Source of the DNA: Irregularibacter muris
GTDB taxonomy: Bacteria; Bacillota; Clostridia; Eubacteriales; Garciellaceae
Assembly: GCF_024622505.1 (NCBI RefSeq)
Contig: NZ_JANKAS010000005.1
Coordinates: 1 to 64,000, forward strand
Direction of reading: 5' to 3'
DNA: 64,000 nucleotides
The notes beneath the pieces were generated by a model that was not told the DNA's origin, did not search any database, and saw only the letters and a list, made by a program, of their open reading frames with translations. The translations under genes were made by a program, and so were the position numbers. Of this stretch, positions 62,086 through 64,000 are shown piece by piece. The first letter of the stretch is position 1; each line of letters opens with the position of its first letter.

Positions 62086-63024
62086 TTATTTTCTTAGGCG
62101 TGGGTCTAAAGCATCTCTAAGCCCATCTCCAAATAAGTTAAATGATAACATGGTAATACTAATAAGAATCGCTGGTATAATCAATTGATAGGGATAAAAT
62201 CTCATCACCCTAGCTCCGTCATTGGCTAATATCCCCCAGCTAGCATTAGGTGGTCTAACCCCTAAACCGATATAGCTTAGGAAGGCCTCCCCAAAAATAG
62301 CCGATGGTATAGTCAAAGTCATATCAACAATAATAGGTCCCAAAGTATTAGGAATTAAATGTTTCATGATAATTCTTGAAGTATTTGCCCCTAAAGTACG
62401 GGCTGCCAATATAAACTCTTGTTCTTTTAATTGTAATACTTGCCCTCTTACCAAACGAGCCATTCCCAACCAACTGGTGATACTAAAGGCAATGATGATG
62501 GTAGTCACTCCTGGATCCAAAACAATCAATAGCAAAATATTGACCAGCATTGCCGGTATGGTGAGCATGACATCTACAATTCTCATCATGATATTGTCGA
62601 CTTTCCCTCCATAATATCCTGCAACACCGCCATAGATAACTCCTACAATAACTGATACAAAAGCAACGACAATTCCAATGAGTAGAGAAATTCTTCCCCC
62701 TCTCCAAGCTCGAGCGAATAAGTCTCTACCTAAACTATCTGTTCCAAAATAATGACCCTCTGTCATAGGTTTAAAATTTGTTTTTTCGATATACTGTTCA
62801 AAATAATTATATTTTGTCATATAAGGTCCCACAAGCACCATAATAGAAACAAGACATAAGATGATTAGGGAAAGCATAGCTAATTTGTTCATTTTTAACC
62901 TTCTCCAGGCATCCTGCCAATAAGTCATACTGGGTCTTATAATTTGTTGACTATCTTTAAGGTTCTTTCCAACAACTTGAAAATCATCCTTTGAAAATTC
63001 TACTGCATGATTTGCACTATTCAT
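62086..63024 (-). CDS. oppC: Oligopeptide ABC transporter permease OppC
   Basis: 312 residues, N-terminal cytoplasmic extension, one helix (about 47-70), then the BPD_transp_1 core with an EAA loop AARTLGANTSRIIMKHLIPN. GGAGGGAAAGA precedes the ATG. Forms the channel with OppB. Confidence 0.93.
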   Translation of the reverse strand: MNSANHAVEFSKDDFQVVGKNLKDSQQIIRPSMTYWQDAWRRLKMNKLAMLSLIILCLVSIMVLVGPYMTKYNYFEQYIEKTNFKPMTEGHYFGTDSLGRDLFARAWRGGRISLLIGIVVAFVSVIVGVIYGGVAGYYGGKVDNIMMRIVDVMLTIPAMLVNILLLIVLDPGVTTIIIAFSITSWLGMARLVRGQVLQLKEQEFILAARTLGANTSRIIMKHLIPNTLGPIIVDMTLTIPSAIFGEAFLSYIGLGVRPPNASWGILANDGARVMRFYPYQLIIPAILISITMLSFNLFGDGLRDALDPRLRK

Positions 63025-63038
63025 TCTTTCCCTCCTCC

Positions 63039-63959
63039 CTAACTAGCAATCTTAATTCTTGGATCAACCAATCCATAGGCGATATCTACCAAAAGATTTA
63101 GTACTACCAAGAAAGTTCCATAGAATATTGTGGTACCTAAAATAACTGGATAATCTAATGTGTTAATGCTTTGTACAAAGAATCTTCCGAGTCCTGGAAT
63201 AGCAAATATATTTTCCACAACAAATGTTCCTGTTAAAAGTACGGCTACTTGAGGTCCTAATATGGTAATAATCGGAAGTATAGAGTTTCTAATCACATGT
63301 TTAAATACAATAGATAACCGATTTAAACCTTTGGCCTTTGCTGTTTTGATATAATCCTGTCCTAAAACATCTAAAGTAGTCGCTCTCATCATTCTTGCTT
63401 GGGAAGCGAGTACGCTGGTACCTAGAGCGATGGTAGGCATAATGGTGTACATAATACCCTTCCACTGTCCTACTGGGAACCACCGTAATTTTACCCCAAA
63501 GGCGTACTGGAGTAATGCCCCGATAATAAAACTAGGTACCGATACGCCGATTACTGCAATAATCATGGTGACATAATCCACCGTCTTATTATGATTGAGG
63601 GCGGCCAGAACTCCCAGAGTTAAGCCTAGTACAACCCCATAAACCAAGGCCTGCATACCAAGATGTGCAGAATAGGGGAAGGCTTGGGCAATAATTTGGT
63701 TTACTGTACGGGTTTTGTACTTAAGAGAATGTCCCAAATCTCCCTTAGTTAAGTTTTTCAGATATGTTCCATATTGAACAATTAGTGGTTTGTCTAATCC
63801 ATAGTACTTTTTCATATTTTCTAATATTTGCGGTTGAACTTTCTTTTCATCTGCAAATGGATTCCCTGGCACTGCATGCATTAAGAAAAAAGTGATGGTC
63901 GCCAGCACCCAAATTGTGATTAGTGAAATTCCAACACGCTTCAAGATATATCGAAGCAT
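63039..63959 (-). CDS. oppB: Oligopeptide ABC transporter permease OppB
   Basis: About 306 residues, six helices, EAA loop TAKAKGLNRLSIVFKHVIRN. ATG at 63959 follows GGAGG; a frame extension to 63974 overlaps that site. It is the first transporter gene seen; the oligopeptide-binding protein is expected beyond the right edge. Confidence 0.93.
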   Translation of the reverse strand: MLRYILKRVGISLITIWVLATITFFLMHAVPGNPFADEKKVQPQILENMKKYYGLDKPLIVQYGTYLKNLTKGDLGHSLKYKTRTVNQIIAQAFPYSAHLGMQALVYGVVLGLTLGVLAALNHNKTVDYVTMIIAVIGVSVPSFIIGALLQYAFGVKLRWFPVGQWKGIMYTIMPTIALGTSVLASQARMMRATTLDVLGQDYIKTAKAKGLNRLSIVFKHVIRNSILPIITILGPQVAVLLTGTFVVENIFAIPGLGRFFVQSINTLDYPVILGTTIFYGTFLVVLNLLVDIAYGLVDPRIKIAS

Positions 63960-64000
63960 ATTTTTTTCCTCCATTCTTGATCATGTTGATATCCAGCAAA

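Overview
The window comes from a low-GC, anaerobic, spore-forming Firmicute. Spore-coat genes (cotJABC), an oxygen-sensitive class III ribonucleotide reductase, a GerMN lipoprotein and strong AGGAGG ribosome sites point to Clostridia; an Alkaliphilus/Natronincola-like relative is my inference, not a demonstrated assignment. Almost everything is on the minus strand. The plus-strand genes are a cell-wall hydrolase, a chemoreceptor, a cluster of tiny hydrophobic proteins with a larger neighbour, and a small Cys-rich protein.

Layout: 1-250, tandem promoters firing leftwards, probably into a stable-RNA operon outside the window. 251-2000, IclR and LacI/CcpA-type regulators. 2.2-7.6 kb, CPBP protease, HEYGH metallopeptidase, a small Cys protein, a MocR regulator and a PG-binding/NlpC hydrolase. 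7.7-10.9 kb, nrdG and nrdD with paired NrdR boxes. 11.1-13.0 kb, a class V aminotransferase and an ECF S component behind a structured leader. 13.1-17.7 kb, a three-gene ABC importer behind a UAG-rich attenuator, just downstream of a HutP-family RNA-binding gene. 18-20 kb, a chemoreceptor with a sigma-D type promoter. 20.2-21.2 kb, cotJABC.

21.3-34.4 kb is a complete D-glucarate/D-galactarate island: CdaR regulator, glycerate kinase, DapA-type aldolase, tartronate semialdehyde reductase, glucarate dehydratase, TctCBA tripartite transporter, a 2-hydroxyacid dehydrogenase, galactarate dehydratase and an AEC carrier. Diacids enter through TctABC, are dehydrated by GudD/GarD, cleaved to pyruvate and tartronate semialdehyde, reduced to glycerate and phosphorylated. 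Several gaps hold perfect palindromes, and a cre-like operator precedes the operon.

34.6-39.6 kb: uracil permease, QueG, a hypothetical lipoprotein-like protein and a subtilisin. 40.2-42.5 kb is the most unusual part: four 50-64 residue proteins, each built of two near-identical hydrophobic helices, three of them behind nearly identical sigma-K-like promoters (A-C-C, 16 bp, C-A-T-A-N-N-N-T-R), followed by a 342-residue protein carrying a similar helix. 42.5-49.9 kb is the proteostasis cluster tig-clpP-clpX, then a membrane-anchored, catalytically dead Lon-like protein, lon and yihA/engB. 50.1-51.2 kb is an 11-gene tRNA operon with its own promoter and terminator. 51.4-54.4 kb is gerM-rph-rdgB-phosphodiesterase. 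54.7-60.0 kb holds a HypE-like protein, a possible DarT-like ADP-ribosyltransferase with a MITE-like inverted repeat upstream, a DUF1540-like protein, a permease with its ribosome site buried in a hairpin, and a large membrane protein. 60.1-64 kb is oppBCDF.

No CRISPR array, insertion sequence, prophage or replication origin was seen.
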